Positions 16,423 through 25,213 of a DNA stretch of 44,634 bases are shown one piece after another (within the stretch, counting starts at the first letter, position 1; the number at the start of each line of letters is the position of its first letter). Location: contig CASDWH010000038.1 of the NCBI GenBank assembly GCA_949284715.1, positions 1 to 44,634 on the forward strand, written 5' to 3'. A program made the position numbers and the translations under genes. This DNA is from an uncultured bacterium. Lineage in GTDB: Bacteria > Cyanobacteriota > Vampirovibrionia > Gastranaerophilales > Gastranaerophilaceae. Below the pieces are notes generated by a model. It was not told the origin of the DNA and did not search any database. It saw only the letters and a list, made by a program, of their open reading frames with translations.

Positions 16423-19400
16423 CTAATCAATAATATCTTCGCCAATTGCCCATCTGAAGCCGCCTGTTAAAGCAACACCATTACGGCCGCCGTTTCTAAC
16501 CATTGCTTGCAGATAACCTGTAGCATGCTCACCGTGGTGTTTTTGAATACCAATACCATATTCAACAAACGGTCTGATTGACAATCTGTTAAACGCCACA
16601 TCATTTGCCCAGAAACGAGCGCCATCCATACATACCCAGGTCATATTAACTGCCAGATACGGCTGCCAGCCGTTTTTAAAGTTATTAGCAATTAATTTTA
16701 CTCCAGGAATAATTTCAATAGCATGCAACGGGTCTTGTTTAATGTGAACACCGGCTGCATTATTATGCGAATATGCATAAATAAACGTATAAGACATCAT
16801 GTAGCTTGGCTGGATAATAAATTTGTTATTAAATAATCTCCAGTTATAACCGGCCTTAGCAGCAACACCTGCACCCATCATCGGGAAGTGTTCATTACCA
16901 AAGTCATTGTTAGCTTCAACAGCCCAGCCTCCGGCATTAGCAGTAACACCTGCCCAGAAATCGCCTTTATAAGCAGTGAAAACACCGCCTGCGGCACCGC
17001 CGTTCTGCCACATGTTTATACCGTTATAATGTTGATAAGCACCTGTATACGCACCAAATACAGCATAATTTGCATCCCAGCCTTTACCCAGTTCGTAGAG
17101 TCCGCTTTCATGCCCTATTAAAGCACCGTAAAATATGCTGTCTACGTGCGGCCCGCGTTTGAGAGGCACTTTTTCAAAGTTAGTAAATCCTCTTACAAAT
17201 ACGCTCGGATAATCCTCCTGACGTTTATCACGATAGAAGGTATTTATTTCATCCTCAAACATATTCGCATATCTGTTATAGTTTTTAAGTGTATCTCTTT
17301 CATCTTTTGTCAATATAGAAAGCATATCCATATTCGCAAACGATTGCCTGTAAATATTATCCATTAACAGGAATGCTCCGATTTGAGCAATCGGTGTCGG
17401 AGTAACATTATCAGAAGGTGTATACATATTATTGAAAGAGAAATAAACATCATCAGCGGCATCTCCACTTAAGCCGAGGCTTGAACCGCTTACTTTATCA
17501 ACACTGTATTTATAGATTTTCCCTTCAAGTGTATCAACAGTAGTATTAACATTATTAACAGACAAGCCGTTCATGTTAGTAAAGAGAATATTTGCTGAAT
17601 CCTTTTCCCCTTCATTTACAAGCTGCATATCCGAGATATTAATACTTGCACCATCGGTAATATTAATATTGCTTACAGTTCCATCGCCAATGTTTTCTTG
17701 AAGCAGATTATCCATTTTTTCATTAACAACATCAACATCAACCTTCATATCAGTATTGGAACGTAAAGCAAAACTATCCATTGCAATATCGCTTACAACG
17801 CCGTTTCTGATATCCAGAGTACCGCCGTTAAGAACGAGATTGTTAAGGTTATGTCCGTCATCACGCGAAACAACGGTACCAAGGTACTCATCTCTGGTAA
17901 ATCTCATTGTACCGCCCTGTGTTGTAACCGTTGAATTTGCAACTTCGGCATTTGCATTTGCAGTACCATTATGAACAACCAGATTAACATTTGAGGTTTT
18001 TGCATTAAAGTTTACATTACCTGTATAATCTGCGTTATCATAGTTGACATTAACAACAGGAACCAAATCCGAATTAATAGTACTTTGACCGCTCACTGCG
18101 CCGTTAAGATTAACATTTCTGCCTTCGTTGGCATTAAGATTTAATACGGCGCCCGCTTCTGTATCACCAGGGGTTGCACCCGCAACACCGGCATTTAAAT
18201 ATATGCTATCACTATCGGTTACAAAATTAACATCTCTGTTTTGAGCTGTTACTGTAGTATTAGAATTAGTGGCGCCATAAATAGCTCCGCCGTTAGTATA
18301 CGCAGTATTGCCATTAAAGTTTGAATCTATAATTGTAGCCTTGCTGGCGTTATACAATGCACCGCCCTGATTTGCTGCATTTCCGTTAAAATTAGAATTT
18401 GTTATAGTAAGACTGGTTTCAGAGTTTGGAGCAGAAGACGGAATCGTATTGTTGATAGCACCGCCCTGGCTTGTTGTAATTGTATGCTCTGTACCGCCGG
18501 ATGTATATGTATAACGTCCGCCGTTATTTGTAAATGTAGTATTAGATATATCAGCAACACCTGTATTGTTAATAGCACCACCTGCTGCTCTTACGTGGTT
18601 ATTTGTAAAAGTAGTATTGTTATCAATATTCAAGTGACCACTGTTGTTGATAGCGCCGCCGCTGCTGGTAACTATAACATTATCTTCACTGAGAGCCAAT
18701 ACACCGTTATTACTGAATTCGGTATTAGAGATATTTATCTCTGCATTCATAGTTGTGTTATCACTGCACTGGTTGTTAATGGCACCGCCGGAACCGGAAG
18801 ATGCGGCTGTGTTATTATAGAATTTAGCCCCGTCAATATTAATTATACTTGACTGACCGGTTGTATTTTCCGAGTTATTATAAATTGCACCGCCGTTGCT
18901 CGTGCTGGTATAGTTGCTGTCAAAAGTAACATTTTTAATATCAATTGTACCGGACTTGTTTGATGAATTGGTGATATTGTTATAAATAGCACCGCCGGAC
19001 AGCCCTGCGTGGTTCTTTGTAAATGTTGACTCACCGTTAATTACGACTTCTCCGCCGTTACCATTATAAATAGCACCGCCGAATCTTTCGGCATAGTTAT
19101 TATTAAATGTAGACCCTATAACAGTCAATTCACCGGTTGTATCGGGATCAGATATATTATAGTTATTATAAATCGCACCGCCCCGGCCGCTGTTTGATGT
19201 ATCCCAGCCTGAAGCAGACTCTTCAGAGGAAACACTATAAACATTTACGGAGTTATTTTCAAAAAGCGTATTATATACATAAGCAACACCGCTGTTATTA
19301 ATGGCACCGCCCTGTCCTGCAAGGTTATTGGAAAAAGTTATATCCTGACCGGTTGCAGTTACGGAAGTTCCGTTTGTTTCACATCCGACATACAAATGTC

Positions 19401-19737
19401 CGGCATTGTAAATAACACCGCCCATTCTGCCGATATCTGCATTAGGCGTACCCGGATTAACCATTGCCGCAATATTATTAAATATCACACTATTATTTGT
19501 TCCTATGGTTAAACTGCCGGATTCGTTAACATTATAAATACCGCCGCCTACATTAACAGAATGGTCAACGGTTGTTGCAAAATATTCCGTCTGGGTACTA
19601 TGGGTTACACCGGTATTAATTGTTTGTGTTCCGGTTATTTGTGTTGGATCCTGATTTATAGCAAATGCACTGTTAACAGACAAAGTCATCATAACAGACA
19701 TTAAAAGCAATGATATACTTCTACAATTCTTTTTCAT
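16423..19737 (-). CDS. Pmp-like autotransporter adhesin (1104 aa)
   Basis: This looks like a type V secreted surface protein. A signal peptide covers residues 1-26 (ends SAFA). The passenger holds about a dozen repeats of GGAI(Y/N)N, with FxxN motifs between them (FENN, FNNN, FTKN, FDSN, FYNN, FSNN, FTNN, FNGN). These are the same two motifs that define chlamydial polymorphic membrane proteins, and they build a right-handed beta-helix. From about residue 840 to the end, alternating aromatic strands (FVRGFTNFE, GALIGHESG, GFRWAIG) look like a 12-strand autotransporter barrel. The last residue is Asp, not the usual Phe. AGAGG precedes ATG 19737. The passenger is rich in Asn, Ser and Thr. Adhesion is inferred. 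Confidence 0.88.
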   Translation of the reverse strand: MKKNCRSISLLLMSVMMTLSVNSAFAINQDPTQITGTQTINTGVTHSTQTEYFATTVDHSVNVGGGIYNVNESGSLTIGTNNSVIFNNIAAMVNPGTPNADIGRMGGVIYNAGHLYVGCETNGTSVTATGQDITFSNNLAGQGGAINNSGVAYVYNTLFENNSVNVYSVSSEESASGWDTSNSGRGGAIYNNYNISDPDTTGELTVIGSTFNNNYAERFGGAIYNGNGGEVVINGESTFTKNHAGLSGGAIYNNITNSSNKSGTIDIKNVTFDSNYTSTSNGGAIYNNSENTTGQSSIINIDGAKFYNNTAASSGSGGAINNQCSDNTTMNAEINISNTEFSNNGVLALSEDNVIVTSSGGAINNSGHLNIDNNTTFTNNHVRAAGGAINNTGVADISNTTFTNNGGRYTYTSGGTEHTITTSQGGAINNTIPSSAPNSETSLTITNSNFNGNAANQGGALYNASKATIIDSNFNGNTAYTNGGAIYGATNSNTTVTAQNRDVNFVTDSDSIYLNAGVAGATPGDTEAGAVLNLNANEGRNVNLNGAVSGQSTINSDLVPVVNVNYDNADYTGNVNFNAKTSNVNLVVHNGTANANAEVANSTVTTQGGTMRFTRDEYLGTVVSRDDGHNLNNLVLNGGTLDIRNGVVSDIAMDSFALRSNTDMKVDVDVVNEKMDNLLQENIGDGTVSNINITDGASINISDMQLVNEGEKDSANILFTNMNGLSVNNVNTTVDTLEGKIYKYSVDKVSGSSLGLSGDAADDVYFSFNNMYTPSDNVTPTPIAQIGAFLLMDNIYRQSFANMDMLSILTKDERDTLKNYNRYANMFEDEINTFYRDKRQEDYPSVFVRGFTNFEKVPLKRGPHVDSIFYGALIGHESGLYELGKGWDANYAVFGAYTGAYQHYNGINMWQNGGAAGGVFTAYKGDFWAGVTANAGGWAVEANNDFGNEHFPMMGAGVAAKAGYNWRLFNNKFIIQPSYMMSYTFIYAYSHNNAAGVHIKQDPLHAIEIIPGVKLIANNFKNGWQPYLAVNMTWVCMDGARFWANDVAFNRLSIRPFVEYGIGIQKHHGEHATGYLQAMVRNGGRNGVALTGGFRWAIGEDIID

Positions 19738-20013
19738 CTTAACCTCTAGAGCTTCTTTATTTACTAGTATAAATATTTAAACATAAATATGAATAAAATA
19801 GAAGTATTTTATTAAAAAAACTAAAATAAAATTACATTTACGGTTGTTAGAACATATTTATTTTATAAAACTAATTATAATTGTTTTTCAAGCCGGCACG
19901 GATTTTGAGTCCTTAAACATTATTATTAACTTTTGTTACAATTGTATAAAATTATGCAATTTTCACTTAAAAAATATCTTTATATTAATGTAGGTTAAAA
20001 AGGAAGTGTAGCA
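19738..20013. promoter_or_regulatory. divergent spacer between autotransporter and hypothetical gene
   Basis: This A+T-rich spacer carries TACAATTGTA at 19937-19946, embedded in TTGTTACAATTGTATAAA. This is the third copy of the palindrome found at 793 and 10150. TATAAA overlaps its right end and could be the -10 for the gene at 20014. On the minus strand TTCATA, 16 bases and TATACT form a weak promoter for the autotransporter. Confidence 0.4.
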
Positions 20014-20607
20014 ATGCCATCATATATTTATGATATATCAAAATCATTAGGTTTTGGGGTAAGGAACGACGCAAAAGCTATGGGGAACGGCAGTGATGCA
20101 GATGTCCGTGCAGTTGTCGGCGGTATACAAACAGTAAATGCCGGTACTTCCATTTTTGCCGAAGCAAAGAAAACGAGTGCCGTTTCGCAAACGGCAAATA
20201 ATGCTGCTAAATACGTTTCAAAGGCAGTCAACCCGCTTTTATGCGTGGCAAGCTTTGCCAGAGTTGCAGCATCAGACGACAAACCCTCCGCGCTTGTTGA
20301 AGAAACCTGTGCAATGAGCAGCATGTTCGGGGTTGAAGCACTTATGAAAAAACAATTTCAGGAGGGCAGCCTGCTGGCGGAATGCAAATTGATGAAAAAC
20401 TCAATTAATAAATTTAACAATTTTTGTACAAATACAAGATTCCTGAATAAGTTTAAAGCCGGTACCATAGGGAATGTCATAAAAGGCCTCGGATTCATTC
20501 TAGGATCTATATCAGCATATTCAGCCGGACACTTAGCAGGAGAAGCTATTGCAGACAACACTACCAGAAAATATAGTTTTATAACCGATAATGTAAACAA
20601 ATATTAA
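20014..20607 (+). CDS. hypothetical protein with tag-like N-terminus (197 aa)
   Basis: The function is unknown. The N-terminus contains LGFGVRND, which resembles the F-x-[AGS] tag of other proteins here. The middle is Ala/Ser-rich and helical. The C-terminal third has a glycine-rich hydrophobic segment (near 150-178, GNVIKGLGFILGSISAYSAG) that could be a membrane hairpin. Four cysteines are present. There is no classical signal peptide. AAGGAAG precedes the ATG at good distance. The next gene begins 126 bases later and also encodes a protein with Ala/Gly-rich hydrophobic blocks, so the two may act together. Confidence 0.7.
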   Translation: MPSYIYDISKSLGFGVRNDAKAMGNGSDADVRAVVGGIQTVNAGTSIFAEAKKTSAVSQTANNAAKYVSKAVNPLLCVASFARVAASDDKPSALVEETCAMSSMFGVEALMKKQFQEGSLLAECKLMKNSINKFNNFCTNTRFLNKFKAGTIGNVIKGLGFILGSISAYSAGHLAGEAIADNTTRKYSFITDNVNKY

Positions 20608-20733
20608 TACGGGTTTTAAGCACCAAAACAGTTTTGCAGCAAGGGTTTCAGAAGATTGCCATTAATATACTGCGTACAAATAATTAAAGTTTTTCCAAAT
20701 TATGCCGTACTTCCTTAATAAGGAGTACAAATT

Positions 20734-22218
20734 ATGGGAATAAATGTCAACGGTCTAAGTCCAACAGAAGCACAAAAATACTGGTACGACTATAATAATG
20801 GAAATTCTAAAGGTCTTTCGGAAGCAGAATACCAGTCATTATGTACAAAGTTCAGGTCTTATCTGGATAACTGGGAAGCCGCAGATGAAAACGGTTACAC
20901 AGCTTATGACACCCCTGAGGACAGACTTGATTATGACGCAGACGATGCAGGCTTGGGATTTAACGAACAGACAGGGCAGGCGGCAACAGGAACAACTGTG
21001 GCTGTAGGCGCAGGTGCAGCTGTATCGGCTATAACAACAGGTGCCGCATCTATGACCGCATTTGGAACAATGGCAGGGGAAGCTGCGGCTTTAACCGCAG
21101 CATACGGGGCAGAGAGTATATCTGCACAAATTGCAACAAATACAGCACAAAAAGCAGCAACGAAAAATTCCGGCTTACTCCTTGCAACAGCAGCCTTGCA
21201 GTTTGCAACAATGTTATGGTATAAACTAAGCACCCCGAACAAAGAGGCCGCAGAAGCTCTGGAAACAGCACAGGGGGAACTATACACTGAACAGGCTAAC
21301 CTTGCGGATCAGGTTCTGACAATGGAAGAAATGCAAGAAGAGATGGAGCTTTTACAGGAAGAAGCTCTTGCAGTAAATGAACAAGGCCAGGGCGAAATTG
21401 GAACCCTGGAAGGATTATACAATTACTATTATACAAAATACCAGAACGGAACTGCAACAGAAAAAGAAATAGCGTTAATGCGCGCCATTGGTATGCAAAT
21501 GAGTGCTACACAATCAACAACCAACGACGAAACAGAAGGATTAAACTCTGAAATTGTAGAAGTTGGCGCCGGATACGAAGATATAACCACAAACATTGAA
21601 ACAACAAATGAATTCACCGGATATGTTTCAGAGATAGATCAATCTACTAAAGCCGCAGCAATCGTTCAAGGCACGGTATTAGCACTGTCAGCAGCCTCTG
21701 CAACATTTACATGTATACAATGTGTTGCACGGGCAACAACACTCTCTGCATCAGTATTCGGACTTGCGGCAGCAGCAATGTATTACGCAGCCGCAGCATT
21801 AAGCGGAACAGCAGCAGCCTTCTTTGGTATTGAATCAGTTAAACAATTTACTGATTATAGAGGTACAGCAGAAGACACTATTGATATAAGAAAAAATACA
21901 CAGGATTTATCAACCGAAACAACAGAATTTCAGGAAGTATCAACAGAATTCTGGGAAGAAACTGTTGACACAACAAGTGCAGATAATCTCTTCACATTAA
22001 CCCCGACCTATGCAACCTCTACCCCGGCCACAGGCGGAGCAGCAGAAAACAGCGGTACAGAAGATGGTGCAGCACCGGAGAGCGGGAATAACAGTACAGC
22101 AAACCCGTTTGGCGGTACAGAAGGGACTCCGGGAACAAACCCGTTCGGCGGAAATACCGGCTCAGACCCCGGCACACCTTCAAATCCGTTTGCACCCGAT
22201 AAAGATAAAGAAAAATAG
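20734..22218 (+). CDS. translocator-like protein with C-terminal NPF motifs (494 aa)
   Basis: No family is recognised, but the architecture is striking. A polar N-terminus (1-85) is followed by an Ala/Gly-rich hydrophobic block (88-130) and a shorter one (146-162). Then come a Glu/Gln/Leu coiled-coil region (168-215) and a large second hydrophobic block (about 305-365). The tail is Thr/Gly/Pro-rich with three Asn-Pro-Phe motifs, at 457-459, 469-471 and 484-486. This hydrophobic/coiled-coil/hydrophobic plan recalls pore-forming translocators of secretion systems in general shape only. There is no signal peptide. Aspartate-rich residues near 59-70 (EDRLDYDADDAG) could bind calcium. AAGGAG precedes the ATG, and a strong terminator follows the stop. 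Confidence 0.72.
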   Translation: MGINVNGLSPTEAQKYWYDYNNGNSKGLSEAEYQSLCTKFRSYLDNWEAADENGYTAYDTPEDRLDYDADDAGLGFNEQTGQAATGTTVAVGAGAAVSAITTGAASMTAFGTMAGEAAALTAAYGAESISAQIATNTAQKAATKNSGLLLATAALQFATMLWYKLSTPNKEAAEALETAQGELYTEQANLADQVLTMEEMQEEMELLQEEALAVNEQGQGEIGTLEGLYNYYYTKYQNGTATEKEIALMRAIGMQMSATQSTTNDETEGLNSEIVEVGAGYEDITTNIETTNEFTGYVSEIDQSTKAAAIVQGTVLALSAASATFTCIQCVARATTLSASVFGLAAAAMYYAAAALSGTAAAFFGIESVKQFTDYRGTAEDTIDIRKNTQDLSTETTEFQEVSTEFWEETVDTTSADNLFTLTPTYATSTPATGGAAENSGTEDGAAPESGNNSTANPFGGTEGTPGTNPFGGNTGSDPGTPSNPFAPDKDKEK

Positions 22219-22232
22219 TACGGTTAATAAAA

Positions 22233-22278
22233 ATGCGTGAAAAGTCGAAAAATTGTTATTTTTCGACTTTTTCCGCAT
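22233..22278 (+). terminator. intrinsic terminator
   Basis: A 14-base stem AAAAGTCGAAAAAT/ATTTTTCGACTTTT with loop TGTT is extended by outer arms ATGCG/CGCAT (22233-22237 and 22274-22278). T-runs on the right and A-runs on the left allow use in either direction. Confidence 0.85.
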
Positions 22279-22367
22279 AATCAACTCAAATTGTAAAAAT
22301 ATTGTAATATTAAAGCAATTTTTAAATATTAAACTCCTTATATACTTTATAAAACAGGAGTACAATA

Positions 22368-22574
22368 ATGCAGACCTCTTTTCTTAACAAATTCGGCACG
22401 GTAACATTACGTTCCGCCAATCCGTATATGTCACAGCCGTTTAAAGCAGGTTCTAACATACAAGAGAACAGCATAAATGAAAATTTCTCTGTTTTTCTGT
22501 CTGATATGGAAAATCTTTTAGATAACGATACTAACGTATTTGAAATACAAAAAGATGAAAATAATTTAGACTAA
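22368..22574 (+). CDS. tagged small hypothetical protein (68 aa)
   Basis: The function is unknown. The first 28 residues are Asn/Ser/Thr-rich and end with the tag-like SQPFKAGSN. The remainder is acidic (DMENLLDNDTNVFEIQKDENNLD). There is no signal peptide or membrane segment. AGGAG sits seven bases before the ATG, and a TATACT (-10-like) lies about 30 bases upstream. Its stop overlaps the stop of the convergent response-regulator gene by nine bases. Confidence 0.65.
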   Translation: MQTSFLNKFGTVTLRSANPYMSQPFKAGSNIQENSINENFSVFLSDMENLLDNDTNVFEIQKDENNLD

Positions 22575-23231
22575 TCCTTCTTTTAAAGCTTTTACTGCCG
22601 CCTGTGTTCTATCATCAACAACGAGTTTCTGTATAATATTACAGACATGCGCTTTTGCAGTATGTTCGCTAATTGTAAGAGTTTTAGCAATCTGGCTGTT
22701 TGACTGACCGTCTACAACCAGTTTCAAAACTTCATATTCACGCTGTGTCAGGTTAGAATGTCTTTCTTTAAAAACAGCCCGGGAAATCTGTCTTGATGGA
22801 ATAATTCCGCAGTTTTTCTCACGAATAAACGGAACAACATGCGGATCAAGCCACATTGCCCCCTGTTTAACTGTTCGTATTATCATCATTAAAACATCTG
22901 TTACAATATCTTTTAAAACATAAGCACTGGCACCTGCTGTCAACGAGTCTGTAACCTCCTGCTCCGATATATGTGAAGTCAGCATTATTACTTTTATATT
23001 ATTATTATGTTCAAGAATTTTCTTAGTTGCTTCTATCCCGCTCATATCTGGAAGCCCTATATCCATAAGAACTATTTCAGGTTTTGTCAGTTTTGCCTTT
23101 TCTATTGCCTCTTTACCATCCCTTGCCTCTGCTATTATCTGCATTTCCGGATAGTCGGCAAATAAGGATTTTATACCTATCCGCATTAATTTTTGATCTT
23201 CCACAGACAGTATATTAATATTTTGCTGCAT
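22566..23231 (-). CDS. NarL/LuxR-family response regulator (221 aa)
   Basis: This is a two-component transcription regulator. The receiver domain (about 1-120) has the acidic pair Glu11-Asp12, the phospho-acceptor Asp57 (LMDIGLPD), the switch Thr/Ser in MLTSH and the conserved Lys in YVLKD. The C-terminal LuxR-type helix-turn-helix begins at LTQREYEVLKLV and includes NSQIAKTLTISEHTAKAHV. I start at ATG 23231, eight bases after GGAGG, not the upstream in-frame Met. No histidine kinase is next to it, so it is an orphan. The inverted repeat ATTACC/GGTAAT (23255-23274), just upstream, may be an operator. Confidence 0.92.
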   Translation of the reverse strand: MQQNINILSVEDQKLMRIGIKSLFADYPEMQIIAEARDGKEAIEKAKLTKPEIVLMDIGLPDMSGIEATKKILEHNNNIKVIMLTSHISEQEVTDSLTAGASAYVLKDIVTDVLMMIIRTVKQGAMWLDPHVVPFIREKNCGIIPSRQISRAVFKERHSNLTQREYEVLKLVVDGQSNSQIAKTLTISEHTAKAHVCNIIQKLVVDDRTQAAVKALKEGLV

Positions 23232-23372
23232 TTTTAAAACCTCCATAAAAAGGGATTACCCATTTTATGGTAATTCGCTCAATTTTTGTGTATAACCGAA
23301 AACCTGCCGTTTAAAATATTAATATTATGGTCTTTTGAGTCTGAATTCAAACTATTTTTCCAAATTGAACAA

Positions 23373-24425
23373 CTATTGCGCTTTTATATACCTTGCATAA
23401 AAGTCCGGAGGCACCTGCTTAAGTTCTGCCAGATAAAAGTTTTTTGCTTCTGAAACAGATTGGACAGTATCACCGTTAAATCCGCTTAACCCGCTGTTAT
23501 CATTAAGTATTTTAGGCGCAATAAATTGGATTATTTCATCCGCTAAATCCTGCTTTATAATTTCGCCGTTTAATTTTGAACCGGCTTCTGCGAACACACT
23601 ATTAATTCCTTCCTCATAAAGCCTGTTAAATATTTTTTTTAAGTTTAATTTCTTATCAGCTTCTTCTATTTTTATTATTTGGGTATTTTCGGGGGGAAGT
23701 TTTTGATAACACGATTGTAAATTATTTATCAGAATTATATTTCCGGTTTCAAATATTTTTTCCGAGAAATTAAGTTTACATTCTCTGTCTAGAATAATTT
23801 TCTTTTTGTGCTTCATCTCAGGGTTATCAGCTATAACTGTTGCCGAAGTCGTTAATATGGCATCAAATTCCTGTCTGAACTTTCGTGCAAGATTTCTGGC
23901 TTTTTGGGATGTAATCCATTTGGAATTTCCGTTTGAAGCAGCAATTTTTCCATCTGCCGTGGTTGCCGTTTTTATTACAATATAAGGTTCTTTCTGTACT
24001 ATATTTTTGAAAAATACCCTGTTGAGGAATTGTCCTTCTTTAGATAAAACCCCTTCAATAACTTCTATTCCGTTCTGTCTTAGTTTTTCTATTCCGCCTG
24101 CGGCTTTCGGATTCGGGTCACGGTTTGAAATAACAACCTTTTTTAATCCGTATTGAATTATAAGCTCGCTGCATGGCGGAGTTTTGCCATAATGGCTACA
24201 CGGCTCAAGATTAACCACAAGCACTCCCCCGCGGGACTCATCAGGAGTAATTTTTAACAGGGCGTCACGCTCTGCATGATTGGCACCATATCTGTGATGA
24301 TACCCGTTTGAAATCTCTTTTCCCTCCCTATCCAGAATCACGCACCCGACCAGCGGGTTCGGAGAGGTTTTGCCCATCCCTTTTTTAGCAAGTCTGAAAC
24401 ATTTTTTCATTTCTCGTTCATACAT
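23373..24425 (-). CDS. ribD: bifunctional riboflavin deaminase/reductase RibD (350 aa)
   Basis: RibD catalyses the second and third steps of riboflavin synthesis. The N-terminal deaminase has the zinc motif His50-Ala-Glu52 and Pro75-Cys76 with Pro-Pro-Cys85. The C-terminal reductase begins near residue 147 (VIKTATTADGKIAA...KWITS). Length fits the family. No FMN riboswitch-like leader is visible in the 78 bases upstream, and ribE/ribAB/ribH are not adjacent, so the gene is isolated. The ribosome site is weak (AAAG only). The regulator gene follows 141 bases downstream on the same strand. Confidence 0.95.
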   Translation of the reverse strand: MYEREMKKCFRLAKKGMGKTSPNPLVGCVILDREGKEISNGYHHRYGANHAERDALLKITPDESRGGVLVVNLEPCSHYGKTPPCSELIIQYGLKKVVISNRDPNPKAAGGIEKLRQNGIEVIEGVLSKEGQFLNRVFFKNIVQKEPYIVIKTATTADGKIAASNGNSKWITSQKARNLARKFRQEFDAILTTSATVIADNPEMKHKKKIILDRECKLNFSEKIFETGNIILINNLQSCYQKLPPENTQIIKIEEADKKLNLKKIFNRLYEEGINSVFAEAGSKLNGEIIKQDLADEIIQFIAPKILNDNSGLSGFNGDTVQSVSEAKNFYLAELKQVPPDFYARYIKAQ

Positions 24426-24498
24426 ACTTTAAGTTTAATTAAAATATTTAATTCTTTCAATCAGAATACTTGTTGACTTATGAAAAAAAATAATGTAT

Positions 24499-24521
24499 TA
24501 TAATTGTTAGGTTACCCTAAC
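24499..24521 (+). promoter_or_regulatory. -10 box followed by operator-like inverted repeat
   Basis: TATAAT (24499-24504) is followed at once by GTTAGG-TTAC-CCTAAC (24506-24521), a perfect six-base-arm inverted repeat covering the expected transcription start. TTGACT lies 20 bases upstream of the -10, a spacing longer than usual and typical of promoters needing distortion by an activator. Regulation of the DUF2023 gene is inferred. Confidence 0.5.
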
Positions 24522-24533
24522 AAGGGCGGTAAA

Positions 24534-24995
24534 ATGAAAGTAAACAATGTGAATCAATATCAACTCTCTACTATAAGAAAAACACCGGTATCAACACCGG
24601 TGTTTTCGGGGGCGGCAAGAATAACCTCCGGATTAAAACAGGAATGCGCAGATTTGAGAGTTTTTCATCACCATATATATGAATTTAAAAAAGGTATACG
24701 AAATCTGATTTTAACAACCGAAAAATCTAAATACCGTAAACCAATTGAAGAAAAACTTCAAAAAGAAAAAATTGATTACGTAATACATGATATTGACACA
24801 AATAAGATTAATGTATATTTCGGAGAAAAAGCCTGTGTAGATGTAGTAAAAACTTTTAACCCTAAATTAAATGAACTTACACCGGAACAGGATTTTATGC
24901 TGGGAATTATGCTCGGGTATGACAGAGTCAAACAGTGCATAAGATATCTGAGTTTTAAAAAGAAAAATTTAACAGTAAAAAATATTAAGGAGTAG
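24534..24995 (+). CDS. DUF2023-family protein with N-terminal tag (153 aa)
   Basis: Residues from about 38 to 145 look like the conserved DUF2023 domain: LRVFHHHIYEFKKGIRNLIL, a central KINVYFG strand, and LTPEQDFMLGIMLGYDRVKQCIRYL. The family has no known function. In front sits a polar extension, MKVNNVNQYQLSTIRK, ending in PVFSGAARITSG, not typical of the family and matching the tag seen elsewhere in this window. I start at ATG 24534 after AGGGCGG; the longer frame would begin inside the operator. It is a single-gene unit with a terminator at 25056. Confidence 0.78.
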   Translation: MKVNNVNQYQLSTIRKTPVSTPVFSGAARITSGLKQECADLRVFHHHIYEFKKGIRNLILTTEKSKYRKPIEEKLQKEKIDYVIHDIDTNKINVYFGEKACVDVVKTFNPKLNELTPEQDFMLGIMLGYDRVKQCIRYLSFKKKNLTVKNIKE

Positions 24996-25055
24996 CCCGC
25001 AAAGGGGGGATTTATAACTATACATAAATTATTTACCATATTTTAGTGTGAATTC

Positions 25056-25083
25056 AACGGTGTTATTAGCACCGTTTTTTTTA
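25056..25083 (+). terminator. intrinsic terminator after the DUF2023 gene
   Basis: The stem AACGGTG/CACCGTT (25056-25062 and 25070-25076) with a seven-base loop is followed by a run of T. Confidence 0.8.
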
Positions 25084-25213
25084 TAAAAATATCCACAGAA
25101 AGATTTTCGCACCGCCTTTTACAAATCTTTGCTTAACTCTTTGTTACAAAAACTGGAAATCATTTTTATTCTCAGCTAGAATATTTCTTGTAGTATTTTA
25201 GAGGTATTTTGGG

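Noticed and set aside
18484-18852. 122-codon reading frame opposite the autotransporter
   Set aside because: It is a shadow of the repetitive Asn/Thr/Gly-rich passenger, without a ribosome site.
24580-24605. Inverted repeat ACACCGGT...ACCGGTGT
   Set aside because: It lies inside the DUF2023 coding sequence in the tag region, with no T-run, and is explained by coding for Thr-Pro-Val repeats.
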